Assembly (NCBI GenBank): GCA_937889395.1
Contig: CALAOW010000086.1
Coordinates: forward strand, 1-32,264
Direction of reading: 5' to 3'
From: an uncultured Pseudomonadota bacterium
Lineage (GTDB): Bacteria > Desulfobacterota > Binatia > Binatales > Binataceae
DNA: 32,264 nt
This document shows, in pieces, positions 19,335 through 26,729 of the stretch; the first letter of the stretch is position 1; each line of letters opens with the position of its first letter. Position numbers and translations under genes: made by a program. The notes below the pieces were generated by a model. That model searched no databases. It saw nothing but the letters and a program-made list of their open reading frames with translations, and was not told the origin of the DNA.

Positions 19335-19392
19335 GAATTTAACAGCGCGCGGAGTATGCCGTGTCGCAATCGGGCCACCGGAGAATGCCAGG

Positions 19393-20697
19393 ATGAAGCC
19401 CGCACCTCTCTTGCTCTTCTCTCTTCTCGCCGCGACGGCGGTAGTCGCCTCGTTCACTCTGGTTAGTGCTCAAGGACCCGGTCCGATTGCCGATCCCAAG
19501 TCCGAAAACCAGGCGGGTTTCCCGGCCGATCTCTATTCGTCGGTGATTCCACCTGACAATCCGCAGACGCCGGCGAAGATTGCGCTCGGCAAGGCACTGT
19601 TTTTTGACGCTCGCTTGTCCGCGGATGGCAAGATATCGTGCGACCACTGTCACGCTCCCGCCAAGGGCTTCACCGATCAGCTTCCGACCTCGATGGGTAT
19701 CCGCGCGCAGTTCGGCCAGCGCAACGCGCCGACGATCCTCAACGCGCTGTTCAACGTGACGCAGTTCTGGGACGGACGCGCGCCAACGCTCGAGGCGCAG
19801 GTCGAGGGCCCGGTAACCAATCCGGTCGAGATGGGTATGAAATCGGCCGACGACGCGGTCGCGAAGATCAAGGCGATTCCCGAGTACCAGAAGCAATTCC
19901 AGGATGTGTTCGGGCACGACATCACGTTCGCCGATATCGAGCGCGCGATCGCCGCGTACGAGCGCACGCAGCTTGCATTCGACTCGCCGTTCGACAAGTT
20001 TATCGGCGGCGACCAGAGCGCAATCAGCGATTCGGCCAAGCGAGGATGGTCGATTTTCAACGGCAAGGGCCGCTGCATGTCGTGTCACGGATGGAATCCG
20101 ACGCAGCCGCTGTTTACCGATCAAAAGTTCCACAACATCGGCGTGTCGGCGCATAACGCCAACTTCGTGCCGCTCGCCCGCAAAGCGCTCGACACGCTCA
20201 GCAAGAGCGGCGGTGGCGAGCAGGAGATCGACAAGCTGGCTATCGGCACCAACATGAGCGGGCTCGGCCGTTTCCTGGTGACCAAGCAGCCGCATGATAT
20301 CGGCGCGTTCCGCACCATTAGCCTGCGCAACCTGCTGGTCACGCAGCCGTACTTCCACGACGGCTCGCAGGTCACGCTGTGGGACACGATCGATCATTAC
20401 AACAAGGGCGGCGTGCAGAACCCGTACCTGGACGGCGGGATCGTTCCGCTCGGCCTCAGCGAAGCGGAAGAGGACGACCTGGTCGCGTTTCTCGCCAGCC
20501 TGACCAGTCCCGAATACGAACAGGCCGCCAAGCAGGAGTACGACCTGCAGTTCAAACGATCGCGCACGGACAGGCCGCAGCGCGATACCGCCGCCGCCAA
20601 CGGCGACAAAGGACACGGGCCGGGATTGGCGGGACCGTTCGGCGACATCGGGCCTGTGCAGAATCAAGAGAATCCGGCGCTGCTCGGCGGCGACTAA
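19393..20697 (+). CDS. Di-haem cytochrome c peroxidase (CcpA/MauG superfamily)
   Basis: This periplasmic enzyme of 434 residues reduces hydrogen peroxide using electrons from small c-type cytochromes. An N-terminal signal peptide spans about 1-26. The two haem sites are CDHCH (83-87) and CMSCH (228-232). Family blocks include LGKALFFDARLSADGKISC, QRNAPTILNALFNVTQFWDGRAPTLE and YFHDGSQVTLWDTIDHYNKGG. After residue 370, where most family members end, there is a polar extension of about 65 residues (YDLQFKRSRTDRPQRDTAAAN and on). A MauG-like oxidative maturase role is possible, but residue details cannot decide. It is the first gene of a three-gene operon. Confidence 0.93.
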   Translation: MKPAPLLLFSLLAATAVVASFTLVSAQGPGPIADPKSENQAGFPADLYSSVIPPDNPQTPAKIALGKALFFDARLSADGKISCDHCHAPAKGFTDQLPTSMGIRAQFGQRNAPTILNALFNVTQFWDGRAPTLEAQVEGPVTNPVEMGMKSADDAVAKIKAIPEYQKQFQDVFGHDITFADIERAIAAYERTQLAFDSPFDKFIGGDQSAISDSAKRGWSIFNGKGRCMSCHGWNPTQPLFTDQKFHNIGVSAHNANFVPLARKALDTLSKSGGGEQEIDKLAIGTNMSGLGRFLVTKQPHDIGAFRTISLRNLLVTQPYFHDGSQVTLWDTIDHYNKGGVQNPYLDGGIVPLGLSEAEEDDLVAFLASLTSPEYEQAAKQEYDLQFKRSRTDRPQRDTAAANGDKGHGPGLAGPFGDIGPVQNQENPALLGGD

Positions 20698-20726
20698 CCT
20701 GATGAAGGATCAAAGGCAGGCGCGCG

Positions 20727-21875
20727 ATGGCTGCTCGGCATAAGAGCGTCGAAACCAAGTACATGGAAGATCGCGATGCGGTCCTGCGCGGATTGCGCGG
20801 TCTCGACCGGCGGACATTTCTGAAAGTGTTGGCCGCGACGACCGGGGCCGTGATGGCGAAGAGCCTCATGCCGCCGCATTCGTTCCAGCTCGTCGAAGTC
20901 GCCAACGCCGCGCCCGACAAGACCGCCAGTGCGGCCGGGATGGCTGGCAAGCCGCCGTTCACCTTCGCGTACGTCTCGGACACGCATCTCTATCAGCGCA
21001 CGCTCAACCAGCGTTTCGTGCGTGCGGCAGTCAAAGCGGTCGATGACGTGAACGCGCTCGATCCGCAGCCCGACTTCGTGCTGTTCGGCGGGGACCTGGC
21101 TCAGCTCGGGCGGCGCGAAGAGCTCGATCTCGGAATGCAGATTCTCGCCGAGCTGAAGGCGCCGGTGAAAATGATGGTCGGCGAGCACGACTGGTTCTAC
21201 GACTTGGGCGACGCGTGGCAGGAGATGTTCGGCCCGCCCAACTACTCATTTGACTGGAAGGGCGTGCACGTGGTGGTGCTGATGAGCGTGCACGAGAAGG
21301 ATTTCTGGACGGCGCGCAAAATGACGCCGGCACAGAGGATGCGAACAGTCGCGGGCCTCGACAACGGGATACAGTCACGCTTCGAAGTCGGCGACGACGA
21401 GCGCAAGTGGCTCTCCGCCGACCTCGCCAAAGTGCCGCACACCACTCCGTTGCTCGTCTTCTCGCATTCGCCGCTCTACAAATACTATCGCAACTGGAAT
21501 TTCTGGACCGATGATGCCGAGCAGGTGCAGGCGATTCTGAAGCCCTACCAGCACGTGACGGTGATCCACGGCCATACGCATCAGATGCTCTACAACCAGA
21601 TCGGGAACATCAGTTTTTACGGGCTGCTCTCGACGGCGTGGCCGTGGCCGTATGCTCCGACCGGGCTGCCGCCGTTGACTATTCAGATGAACCGGGCGGA
21701 TCCGTTCGATCAGTTCGACGGACTGGGCGACGGCCGGATAGATGTGCGCGCCGACGGATTGGCGGACAAGATCTACAGCCTGTGGGATCGCAACCCGGTC
21801 ACGGTGAAGGCCGACTACCTGGTTTCGCACGGCAAGATCGCGCGGCCGCCCGCGCCACAGTTCCCGAGCTACTGA
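20727..21875 (+). CDS. TAT-exported calcineurin-like metallophosphoesterase
   Basis: This 382-residue protein is expected to be a binuclear-metal phosphoesterase exported folded through the TAT system. The twin-arginine motif is DRRTFLKVLA (Arg28-Arg29), with a hydrophobic stretch to about residue 45. Metal-site motifs occur in order: SDTHLY (Asp85, His87), GGDLAQ (Asp123), GEHDW (152-156), SHSPLY (His247) and HGHTH (281-285). The third motif is normally GNHD; here Asn is replaced by Glu, which may change metal or substrate handling. The gene starts 29 bases after the peroxidase stop and ends 30 bases before the cytochrome gene. The substrate is unknown. Electron-transfer neighbours suggest envelope redox stress or maturation. 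Confidence 0.9.
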   Translation: MAARHKSVETKYMEDRDAVLRGLRGLDRRTFLKVLAATTGAVMAKSLMPPHSFQLVEVANAAPDKTASAAGMAGKPPFTFAYVSDTHLYQRTLNQRFVRAAVKAVDDVNALDPQPDFVLFGGDLAQLGRREELDLGMQILAELKAPVKMMVGEHDWFYDLGDAWQEMFGPPNYSFDWKGVHVVVLMSVHEKDFWTARKMTPAQRMRTVAGLDNGIQSRFEVGDDERKWLSADLAKVPHTTPLLVFSHSPLYKYYRNWNFWTDDAEQVQAILKPYQHVTVIHGHTHQMLYNQIGNISFYGLLSTAWPWPYAPTGLPPLTIQMNRADPFDQFDGLGDGRIDVRADGLADKIYSLWDRNPVTVKADYLVSHGKIARPPAPQFPSY

Positions 21876-21905
21876 GGGCGGGGAAAAAGCTTCCTCGAGG
21901 CGAAT

Positions 21906-22661
21906 ATGACCCGACGATCGATCGCATTGGTAACCGCTGCCGGATGTGCCGCGATATTCGCAGCCCTGGTGCACGCACCGCGGCTTCGAGCGCAACCAGC
22001 CCCTCCCCTGCCTGTCCATCAAGTGCCGGATTCGAAAAACGGCGGCACGGTCGTGATGCTCTGCGACGGCAAGACCAGCGTGGAAGTGAAAGACCTGAAG
22101 CCTGGCCAGTCGATGACTCATGCGCAGGCAGTCGCGGTCACGCGCGAGTTGATGGCGCAATGGCAGCGCGAGCATCCGAACGAGAAATGGGAGATGGCGC
22201 AGACAGGCCAGCCGTCTCAGCCGCTACCGGCCCCGTCTGCAGCATCGGGCGCCGATGCCGCGGCCAAGGCAACTGGCGCGAAGCCGCTATCGAAGGGAAC
22301 GCAGCAGGGCGACACCTACGCGAGCTTCACCGATCGCGATTACAAGGTTTGGAAGGATCAGACCGACAACTTCGTCGCGGAAGGGAACCAGCTCTTCCAC
22401 GACGGCGCTGCGCTGGGCGGCACGATTGGCGTGAGCTGCGACATGTGCCATCCGGACGCGTCGAATACGCATCCTGAGACTTATCCGAAATACCAGGTCC
22501 AGCTACAGCGCGTGGCGCTGCTGCGCGACATGATCGATTGGTGCATCGAGAACCCGGTTAAGGGCAAGGCGCTCGCTCCCAACGATACGAGACTGCGCGC
22601 GCTCGAAGCCTACATCCTCGCGCAGCGCAAAGGCGTCCCACTCGACTACGGCAAGCATTGA
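21906..22661 (+). CDS. Exported mono-haem c-type cytochrome with novel N-terminal part
   Basis: This 251-residue periplasmic cytochrome has a signal peptide at about 1-30 (ending RLRAQ). Residues about 38-95 form a small domain I do not recognise (KNGGTVVMLCDGKTSVEVKD), joined by a Pro/Ala-rich linker (about 101-128). The C-terminal domain has the haem site CDMCH (178-182). Its end (VALLRDMIDWCIENPVKGKALAPND, then LEAYILAQRKGV) resembles SoxA/TsdA-type cytochromes, including the 'RIxxCxxxxxxGxxL' stretch. A GAGG lies upstream of the ATG. As the third operon gene it could supply electrons to the peroxidase. Confidence 0.85.
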   Translation: MTRRSIALVTAAGCAAIFAALVHAPRLRAQPAPPLPVHQVPDSKNGGTVVMLCDGKTSVEVKDLKPGQSMTHAQAVAVTRELMAQWQREHPNEKWEMAQTGQPSQPLPAPSAASGADAAAKATGAKPLSKGTQQGDTYASFTDRDYKVWKDQTDNFVAEGNQLFHDGAALGGTIGVSCDMCHPDASNTHPETYPKYQVQLQRVALLRDMIDWCIENPVKGKALAPNDTRLRALEAYILAQRKGVPLDYGKH

Positions 22662-22774
22662 GCGGCCGCGCTCTTGAGCAGCGCCTTGGCGTCTTTCAAG
22701 CCGGCGGTACCGAAGCTTTCGGTCAATCAGCCATAGATCTCGTTCGGCTTCGCGCGCGCGGAGGATGCGAGTGT
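22646..22774 (-). pseudogene. Decayed C-terminal tail of a class III adenylate cyclase/TPR protein
   Basis: On the minus strand the frame reads ARAKPNEIYG, a TGA at 22727-22729, then LTESFGTAGLKDAKALLKSAAA and a stop at 22646-22648. This matches the common end of bacterial adenylate/guanylate cyclase proteins with TPR tails ('IYGWFTEGFDTxDLKxAKALL'), with the conserved Trp codon changed to TGA. No cyclase domain lies upstream, so it is a remnant. The family name rests on pattern memory. It overlaps the end of the cytochrome gene by 16 bases. Confidence 0.5.
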
Positions 22775-23220
22775 TAGCTGCGACGCGTACCAAGCCGAAG
22801 CAACATCAACATCAGCATCAGACGATCGTTACGCGGTTTGAGCTGGGGTACTGTTCCCTTTTCGGCCAACATGCCGCGAAGCGCCGCGTCGCCGAAGACT
22901 TCGAACACGGCCCGCTCGTCCATGCCAATTGAGAATTCTTGCGATAAAACGGCATTTTCCGGTAGCGGGTGCGCAACTGAAAACCGTCCCCACGGACTGA
23001 TCGGAGGGTTCCATAAGTGAAGATCGAGCGAAATGCGATCGGGGACGCTAATGATCGGAGAGGTTTGCAGGCGCTCGAACGATGGATTATTGAGCAAGGC
23101 GCCCGATTGTGACGCCAGCAGAAGCATCGCCGCTCCAAAAACCGAAACCAATGCGATCATCGCCGCGTGCCAATCCCGCGCGCCGATAGTGACCATGGGT
23201 AAGTGCGCTTGCAGTTTCAT
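22774..23220 (-). CDS. Hypothetical exported or membrane-anchored protein
   Basis: I do not recognise this 148-residue protein. It has a single hydrophobic segment at about 18-42 (HAAMIALVSVFGAAMLLLASQSG) after a basic head, so it is exported or anchored with a mostly polar outside part (SFERLQTSPIISVPDRISLDLHLW). It ends in a Met/Leu/Arg-rich stretch that runs into the cyclase remnant, so its own end may be secondary. A G-rich stretch (GGGGGCGG) lies about 8 bases before the ATG and a dyad lies further upstream. Base composition is less GC-rich than its neighbours. It may be a real lineage-specific gene or chance. Confidence 0.42.
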   Translation of the reverse strand: MKLQAHLPMVTIGARDWHAAMIALVSVFGAAMLLLASQSGALLNNPSFERLQTSPIISVPDRISLDLHLWNPPISPWGRFSVAHPLPENAVLSQEFSIGMDERAVFEVFGDAALRGMLAEKGTVPQLKPRNDRLMLMLMLLRLGTRRS

Positions 23221-23258
23221 CGTGTGTCCGCCCCCAGATCGAGCAAGAACTGCGCCTG

Positions 23259-23277
23259 CAATAAGTTTTACTTGTTG
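23259..23277. promoter_or_regulatory. Dyad upstream of the hypothetical exported gene
   Basis: CAATAAGT and ACTTGTTG form an 8-base inverted repeat with one mismatch around TTT. It lies 39 bases before the start at 23220 and 34 bases past the phosphatidyltransferase stop, so it is either an operator or a weak transcript end. There is no T-run in the minus direction. Confidence 0.35.
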
Positions 23278-23310
23278 AGCACTCTGCGCTGAATAAGAAA
23301 TGCTACCACA

Positions 23311-23838
23311 TCAGCGCCAGCGGTAAAAGAGCCAGGCGCGCTCCGAGATCGCGGCGACGTAGAACAGCGCCACGAGCGGCGCGAGGCCGCGCACGATAGC
23401 GCCGGCAAGCGCCGGCGGCGGTGCGATCGCGAGCGCGATCACGAGCGCATAGTTGATAATCCCGCCCCAATGACCGAGCCGGCTCCTTACCGGACCCGCC
23501 GCGCGCTGGCCGATCACGGCCGAATCGATCGCGTACTGGCTGAACGAAAGCGCGATGAGGATCGGGATGTAAAATGGTATCGCGCCGGCCGCCGCCTCGG
23601 ATAAAAGCGCCGCCAGCACGAACGTCACATCGGCAATTGCGTCGAGCCATCGCCCGCTCCCGCTCGCGACGCCCAGCCGCCGCGCGATTCGCCCGTCGAT
23701 GAAATCGCTGCCCACGGCAACTATCGCGACTATCGCGAATGCCAGCCGTCCCTGATGCCCATGCGCGGCGAGATTGATCCATACTGCGGCCAGCACGAAC
23801 CGGAGCGCGCTCAAGCCGTTGGGTATCTGCGCGAGCAT
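23311..23838 (-). CDS. CDP-alcohol phosphatidyltransferase family protein
   Basis: This inner-membrane enzyme moves a phosphatidyl group from a CDP-linked lipid to an alcohol (for example glycerol phosphate, inositol phosphate or serine) in phospholipid synthesis. The complete signature D-x2-DG-x2-AR-x8-G-x3-D-x3-D is present: Asp45, Asp48, Gly49, Ala52, Arg53, Gly62, Asp66 and Asp70, numbering from the chosen start. It has 175 residues and about five or six membrane helices. The ORF track opens at 23952 and would overlap the divergent DHH gene. The ATG at 23838 gives the usual family start MLAQIPNGLSALR. The acceptor alcohol cannot be told; PgsA-like is the broad guess. Confidence 0.88.
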   Translation of the reverse strand: MLAQIPNGLSALRFVLAAVWINLAAHGHQGRLAFAIVAIVAVGSDFIDGRIARRLGVASGSGRWLDAIADVTFVLAALLSEAAAGAIPFYIPILIALSFSQYAIDSAVIGQRAAGPVRSRLGHWGGIINYALVIALAIAPPPALAGAIVRGLAPLVALFYVAAISERAWLFYRWR

Positions 23839-23870
23839 CGCGGCGGCGCCGCGGCTGCCGTGTTTCACTG

Positions 23871-23901
23871 TTTCGCTCGCAAGCGCCGAATGCTCTACAA
23901 T
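23871..23901 (+). promoter_or_regulatory. Possible promoter of the DHH gene, leaderless
   Basis: A good -10 box, TACAAT (23896-23901), lies only 9 bases before the ATG at 23911, and no ribosome binding site intervenes. TTTCGC at 23871 is a weak -35 at 19-base spacing. If used, transcription would begin at or near the start codon. Confidence 0.35.
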
Positions 23902-23910
23902 CGTTCCCTT

Positions 23911-24894
23911 ATGCCCGGAAAAACTTCCCGCCCGATTCAGGTCGTCAGCCACGGTCCGTCATGCCTCGACGGTGTGATGGCGGCGGCGGCGGTGGCGCGC
24001 TTTTACGATGGCCATAAAGTCTTCACGACGCTTGCCGGCAACAACGACGCTGACCGCGTTATCCACGACCTGACGCTCAAGTCCGAGGACGCCGGTAACG
24101 GAGACGAAATCTGGATCACCGATTTGTCCTGGAACTCATCGGCGACCGGCGCGCATCTGGTGGAGTTGAGTGAACGGGGCGCACGGATTTACTGGATCGA
24201 TCATCACCGCACCGCAGTCTCCCGCGCCGATGCCCCCGAGTTCAAGGTGCCGTTCGCCGGCAAAGTTCTCAGCGAACAATATTCGGCGGCGCGCCTGACG
24301 TTCAATTTTCTCAAACGAATGGGGCGCGACCTTCCCGAGCGCCAGCGCGCCGAGTTCGAGGCTTTCCAGCCCTTCGTGATGATAGCCGACGATCACGATC
24401 GCTGGATCCACAAAATTCCCGAGTCTTCGGATTGGGCGCTCGCCGTGCAGACGCTCGGCGGAACTTCATCGTATCGCGAAATCCTGAAACTGCGCGAGCC
24501 GCGGATGAGCCGCAAGCTGCGCGCCGCGTTCGAATCGGGTCAGGATGCGATGCGCCGCAGCGTCGAATTGGCCCACGCGACGATGGTCGATCGCCCGCTC
24601 GACAACGGAATCACGGTGCGGACGGCGTGCTGCTTCGGCTACAGCAGCGAAGTCGCGGCGCATCTCTACAAGGGACAGACTCGCACGGTCATTGCGCTGT
24701 TCGATCTGCGAAGCCAGGGCGTCAGCCTGCGGCGCAGCTCCGACTGCGACGTCGATTTGTCAATCCTCGCGCAACACTATGGCGGCGGCGGTCATGCCGC
24801 AGCGTCGGGCTTCGCGCTTCCCGATTTGCGCCGTCTTCCGGCCGAGCGGCTGGCTGAAATTCTAGGCGATCAGCTCGAAAACTCGCCGATCTGA
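23911..24894 (+). CDS. DHH/DHHA1-family phosphoesterase
   Basis: This cytosolic metal-dependent phosphoesterase has 327 residues, in the family of oligoribonuclease NrnA, cyclic-di-AMP hydrolases and exopolyphosphatase-like proteins. The DHH domain begins VVSHGPSCLDGVMAAAAVARFY, where 'H.(D/N).DxDG' is usual. Here the first acid is replaced by HGPSCLDG, a variant known in a DHH subgroup. The signature IDHH is at 97-99, and ADDHDRW (about 159-165) may add metal ligands. The DHHA1 end has GGGGHAAASGF near residue 291. The ORF track extends to 23755 inside the divergent gene. The ATG at 23911 starts just before the first conserved strand. The substrate is unknown. Confidence 0.85.
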   Translation: MPGKTSRPIQVVSHGPSCLDGVMAAAAVARFYDGHKVFTTLAGNNDADRVIHDLTLKSEDAGNGDEIWITDLSWNSSATGAHLVELSERGARIYWIDHHRTAVSRADAPEFKVPFAGKVLSEQYSAARLTFNFLKRMGRDLPERQRAEFEAFQPFVMIADDHDRWIHKIPESSDWALAVQTLGGTSSYREILKLREPRMSRKLRAAFESGQDAMRRSVELAHATMVDRPLDNGITVRTACCFGYSSEVAAHLYKGQTRTVIALFDLRSQGVSLRRSSDCDVDLSILAQHYGGGGHAAASGFALPDLRRLPAERLAEILGDQLENSPI

Positions 24895-24900
24895 GCTGAC

Positions 24901-24936
24901 GCGAAGCCGCCTTTTACCTGCATCGGCTTGCATTTT
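24901..24936 (+). terminator. Weak terminator-like hairpin after the DHH gene
   Basis: GCgAAGCCG and CGGCTTGC pair with one bulge around a 14-base loop, followed by ATTTTCCC, 7 bases past the DHH stop. The stem is short and the T-tract poor, so this is tentative. Confidence 0.35.
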
Positions 24937-24964
24937 CCCGCTCGGTATCCCCCTTGCCTCAATT

Positions 24965-24994
24965 TTGACAATTGGCATAGACTGACTGTACGTT
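24965..24994 (+). promoter_or_regulatory. Promoter of the tetR-RND efflux operon
   Basis: A perfect TTGACA (24965-24970) with an 18-base spacer leads to TACGTT (24989-24994), a fair -10. It is 27 bases before the tetR ATG and is overlapped by the operator-like repeats. Confidence 0.55.
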
Positions 24995-25012
24995 CATTTG
25001 ACTGACCATCCA
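24984..25012. promoter_or_regulatory. Operator-like tandem repeats for the TetR regulator
   Basis: TGACTGTACGTTCA (24984-24997) and TGACTGACCATCCA (24999-25012) match at 10 of 14 positions, and their starts are 15 bases apart. The first is also a partial palindrome, TGAnnGTACnnTCA, typical of TetR-family sites. They cover the -10 and the transcription start region, so binding would block the promoter. Autoregulation is inference. Confidence 0.55.
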
Positions 25013-25020
25013 GTTTTCTC

Positions 25021-25632
25021 ATGACGAAGGAAGAAGTAATCAAGGAATACCGGGTGCGGGAGATCCTCGATGCCGCACGCCGCGTGATGGCTCGATACGG
25101 CATGCAGGGCACCACCGTCGATCGCGTCGCCGAGGAAGCGAAGGTCGCCAAGGGCACCATCTACCTCTACTTCGATACCAAAGACGAGCTGGTCAATGCC
25201 GCGGTAATCGAGGGTCTGCGCGAAATGGCGGCGGAGGTTCTCGCTTCGGACGATCCGTCGAAGCCGCCGCTGGAACGAATCCGCAGACTCATCCTGGCCC
25301 AGTTCCGAATTCAGTCCTCGAACCAGGACTTTTTGAAGACACTTATCATCGGCAATTCGCTGGATATCGAGCTCGAATCGCAGCCCGGCCGCGAATTCAT
25401 GCGGGTCTATGCCGGCCATCTCGATTTCGTCGCGTCGGTGCTGCAGGACGCGATCGATCACGGCGCGATTAGGCGAATCGATCCGCAATTCGCGGCATTC
25501 ATGCTCGGCGAGATGCTGACCGGATCGCTGCGGCGGCGGCTGCTCAAGCTGGCGTCGAGTCCGCTCGAATCGGATGCCGAAGCAGTCGTGGAACTTTTTC
25601 TAAAAGGGATTGCGACGATTCCATGCGACTGA
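25021..25632 (+). CDS. TetR/AcrR-family transcriptional repressor
   Basis: This is a ligand-responsive repressor of 203 residues. The N-terminal helix-turn-helix (about 31-51: TTVDRVAEEAKVAKGTIYLYF, followed by DTKDELV) is the TetR signature. The helical C-terminal ligand and dimer domain fills the rest. Its stop overlaps the start of the adaptor gene by 10 bases, so all three efflux genes are one translationally coupled operon that it probably controls. It begins 27 bases after the likely -10, close to the operator-like repeats. The inducer is unknown, presumably a toxic compound or a pump substrate. Confidence 0.93.
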   Translation: MTKEEVIKEYRVREILDAARRVMARYGMQGTTVDRVAEEAKVAKGTIYLYFDTKDELVNAAVIEGLREMAAEVLASDDPSKPPLERIRRLILAQFRIQSSNQDFLKTLIIGNSLDIELESQPGREFMRVYAGHLDFVASVLQDAIDHGAIRRIDPQFAAFMLGEMLTGSLRRRLLKLASSPLESDAEAVVELFLKGIATIPCD

Positions 25633-26729
25633 AGTCTTTCAGGGTTTCGGCTTTCGCCGGACTGGCGGCCGCGCTGGGCGCGTTGGCGCTTTGTGGATGC
25701 CATCAACCGGCTGCGGCCGAAGTTGAAAAGGATAAGACGGGACCGGCGCCAATTTCGATCGCGGTCGCCACGGCGCATCAGCAGAGTCTCGATCGCACGG
25801 CCGAGATGCAGGGCGCGCTTTTCCCGCGCGAGCATGCGGTGATGTCGTCGGAAGTCGAGGGCGCGGTCGCCCAGGTAGCCGCGGACTTCGGCGACAAGGT
25901 TACCGCCGGCCAAGTGATGATGAAAATCAACCCGCGCGAATATGAACTGCGGGTTGAGACCGCGCAGGCTGCGCTCGATCAGGAGCGCGCCAAGCTTGCC
26001 AACTCGACCGCGCGCTACAATCGCGCCAAGGCGCTCAAGCAAGAGGGGACCATCTCGCCCGAGCAGTTCGATCTAATGACGTCGCAGCTGCGCGTCGATC
26101 AGGCTGACACGGAATCGGCGGAAAAGGCGCTCGCGATGGCGCGCAAGAAACTTGGCGATACCGAAATCAAGGCGCCATTCAGCGGTTCCGTCCAAAAGCG
26201 GATGGTCTCGCTCGGCGAGTACGTCTCGCCCGGCAAAGAGCTTTACGAACTGATAGCGACCGATCCGATCAAGCTGCGCTGCCCGATGCCGGAACGGTTC
26301 GTGCCGCTGGCGCGAGTCGGCATGCCGGTGAAGCTTACGATCAACGCCAAGCCCGGTGCGTGGTACACGGGAAAAATCACGCGCATCGCGCCGGCGCTCG
26401 ATGAAAGCAGCCGCACGCTGCTGATCGAGGCCGAAGTCGCCAACCCCGACGGCGCGCTGAAGCCGGGATTCTTCGCCCACGTGACCATGGATCTCGGCCG
26501 CGATCGCGCGCTGTTCGTACCCAGCCTGGCGGTGCTGCGCTACGCGGGCGTCGCGCGCGTATTCATCGTCGATGGGGGAGTCGTTCGCGCCCGCGAGGTG
26601 ACCACCGGCAGCGTCGTTGGCGACCAGATCGAAATTACCGCAGGGCTGAAGGAGGGCGAGCACATCGCGGTCAGCGACGTCGATCGCCTGGCCGACGGCA
26701 CCGCGGTGATCGCGAAAGAGCAGTCATGA
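25623..26729 (+). CDS. RND efflux periplasmic adaptor (membrane fusion protein)
   Basis: This adaptor links the inner-membrane RND pump to an outer-membrane channel. It has 368 residues. The signal ends in a lipobox-like LALCGCHQ (about 21-28), so it is probably a lipoprotein. The lipoyl/barrel-sandwich halves appear as VEGAVAQVAADFGDKVTAGQVMMKI and KAPFSGSVQKRMVSLGEYVSPGKEL, separated by an alpha-hairpin coiled coil (TAQAALDQERAKLANSTARYNRAKALKQEG and on). A beta-barrel and a membrane-proximal domain follow. It overlaps tetR by 10 bases and the pump gene by 4 bases (ATGA). No TolC-like outer-membrane gene is in the window, so the channel must come from elsewhere. Confidence 0.95.
   Translation: MRLKSFRVSAFAGLAAALGALALCGCHQPAAAEVEKDKTGPAPISIAVATAHQQSLDRTAEMQGALFPREHAVMSSEVEGAVAQVAADFGDKVTAGQVMMKINPREYELRVETAQAALDQERAKLANSTARYNRAKALKQEGTISPEQFDLMTSQLRVDQADTESAEKALAMARKKLGDTEIKAPFSGSVQKRMVSLGEYVSPGKELYELIATDPIKLRCPMPERFVPLARVGMPVKLTINAKPGAWYTGKITRIAPALDESSRTLLIEAEVANPDGALKPGFFAHVTMDLGRDRALFVPSLAVLRYAGVARVFIVDGGVVRAREVTTGSVVGDQIEITAGLKEGEHIAVSDVDRLADGTAVIAKEQS

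Noticed and set aside
19339-20667. 442-codon minus ORF opposite the peroxidase
   Set aside because: The plus frame has two CxxCH motifs and a signal peptide; the minus frame has none of the features of a real protein.
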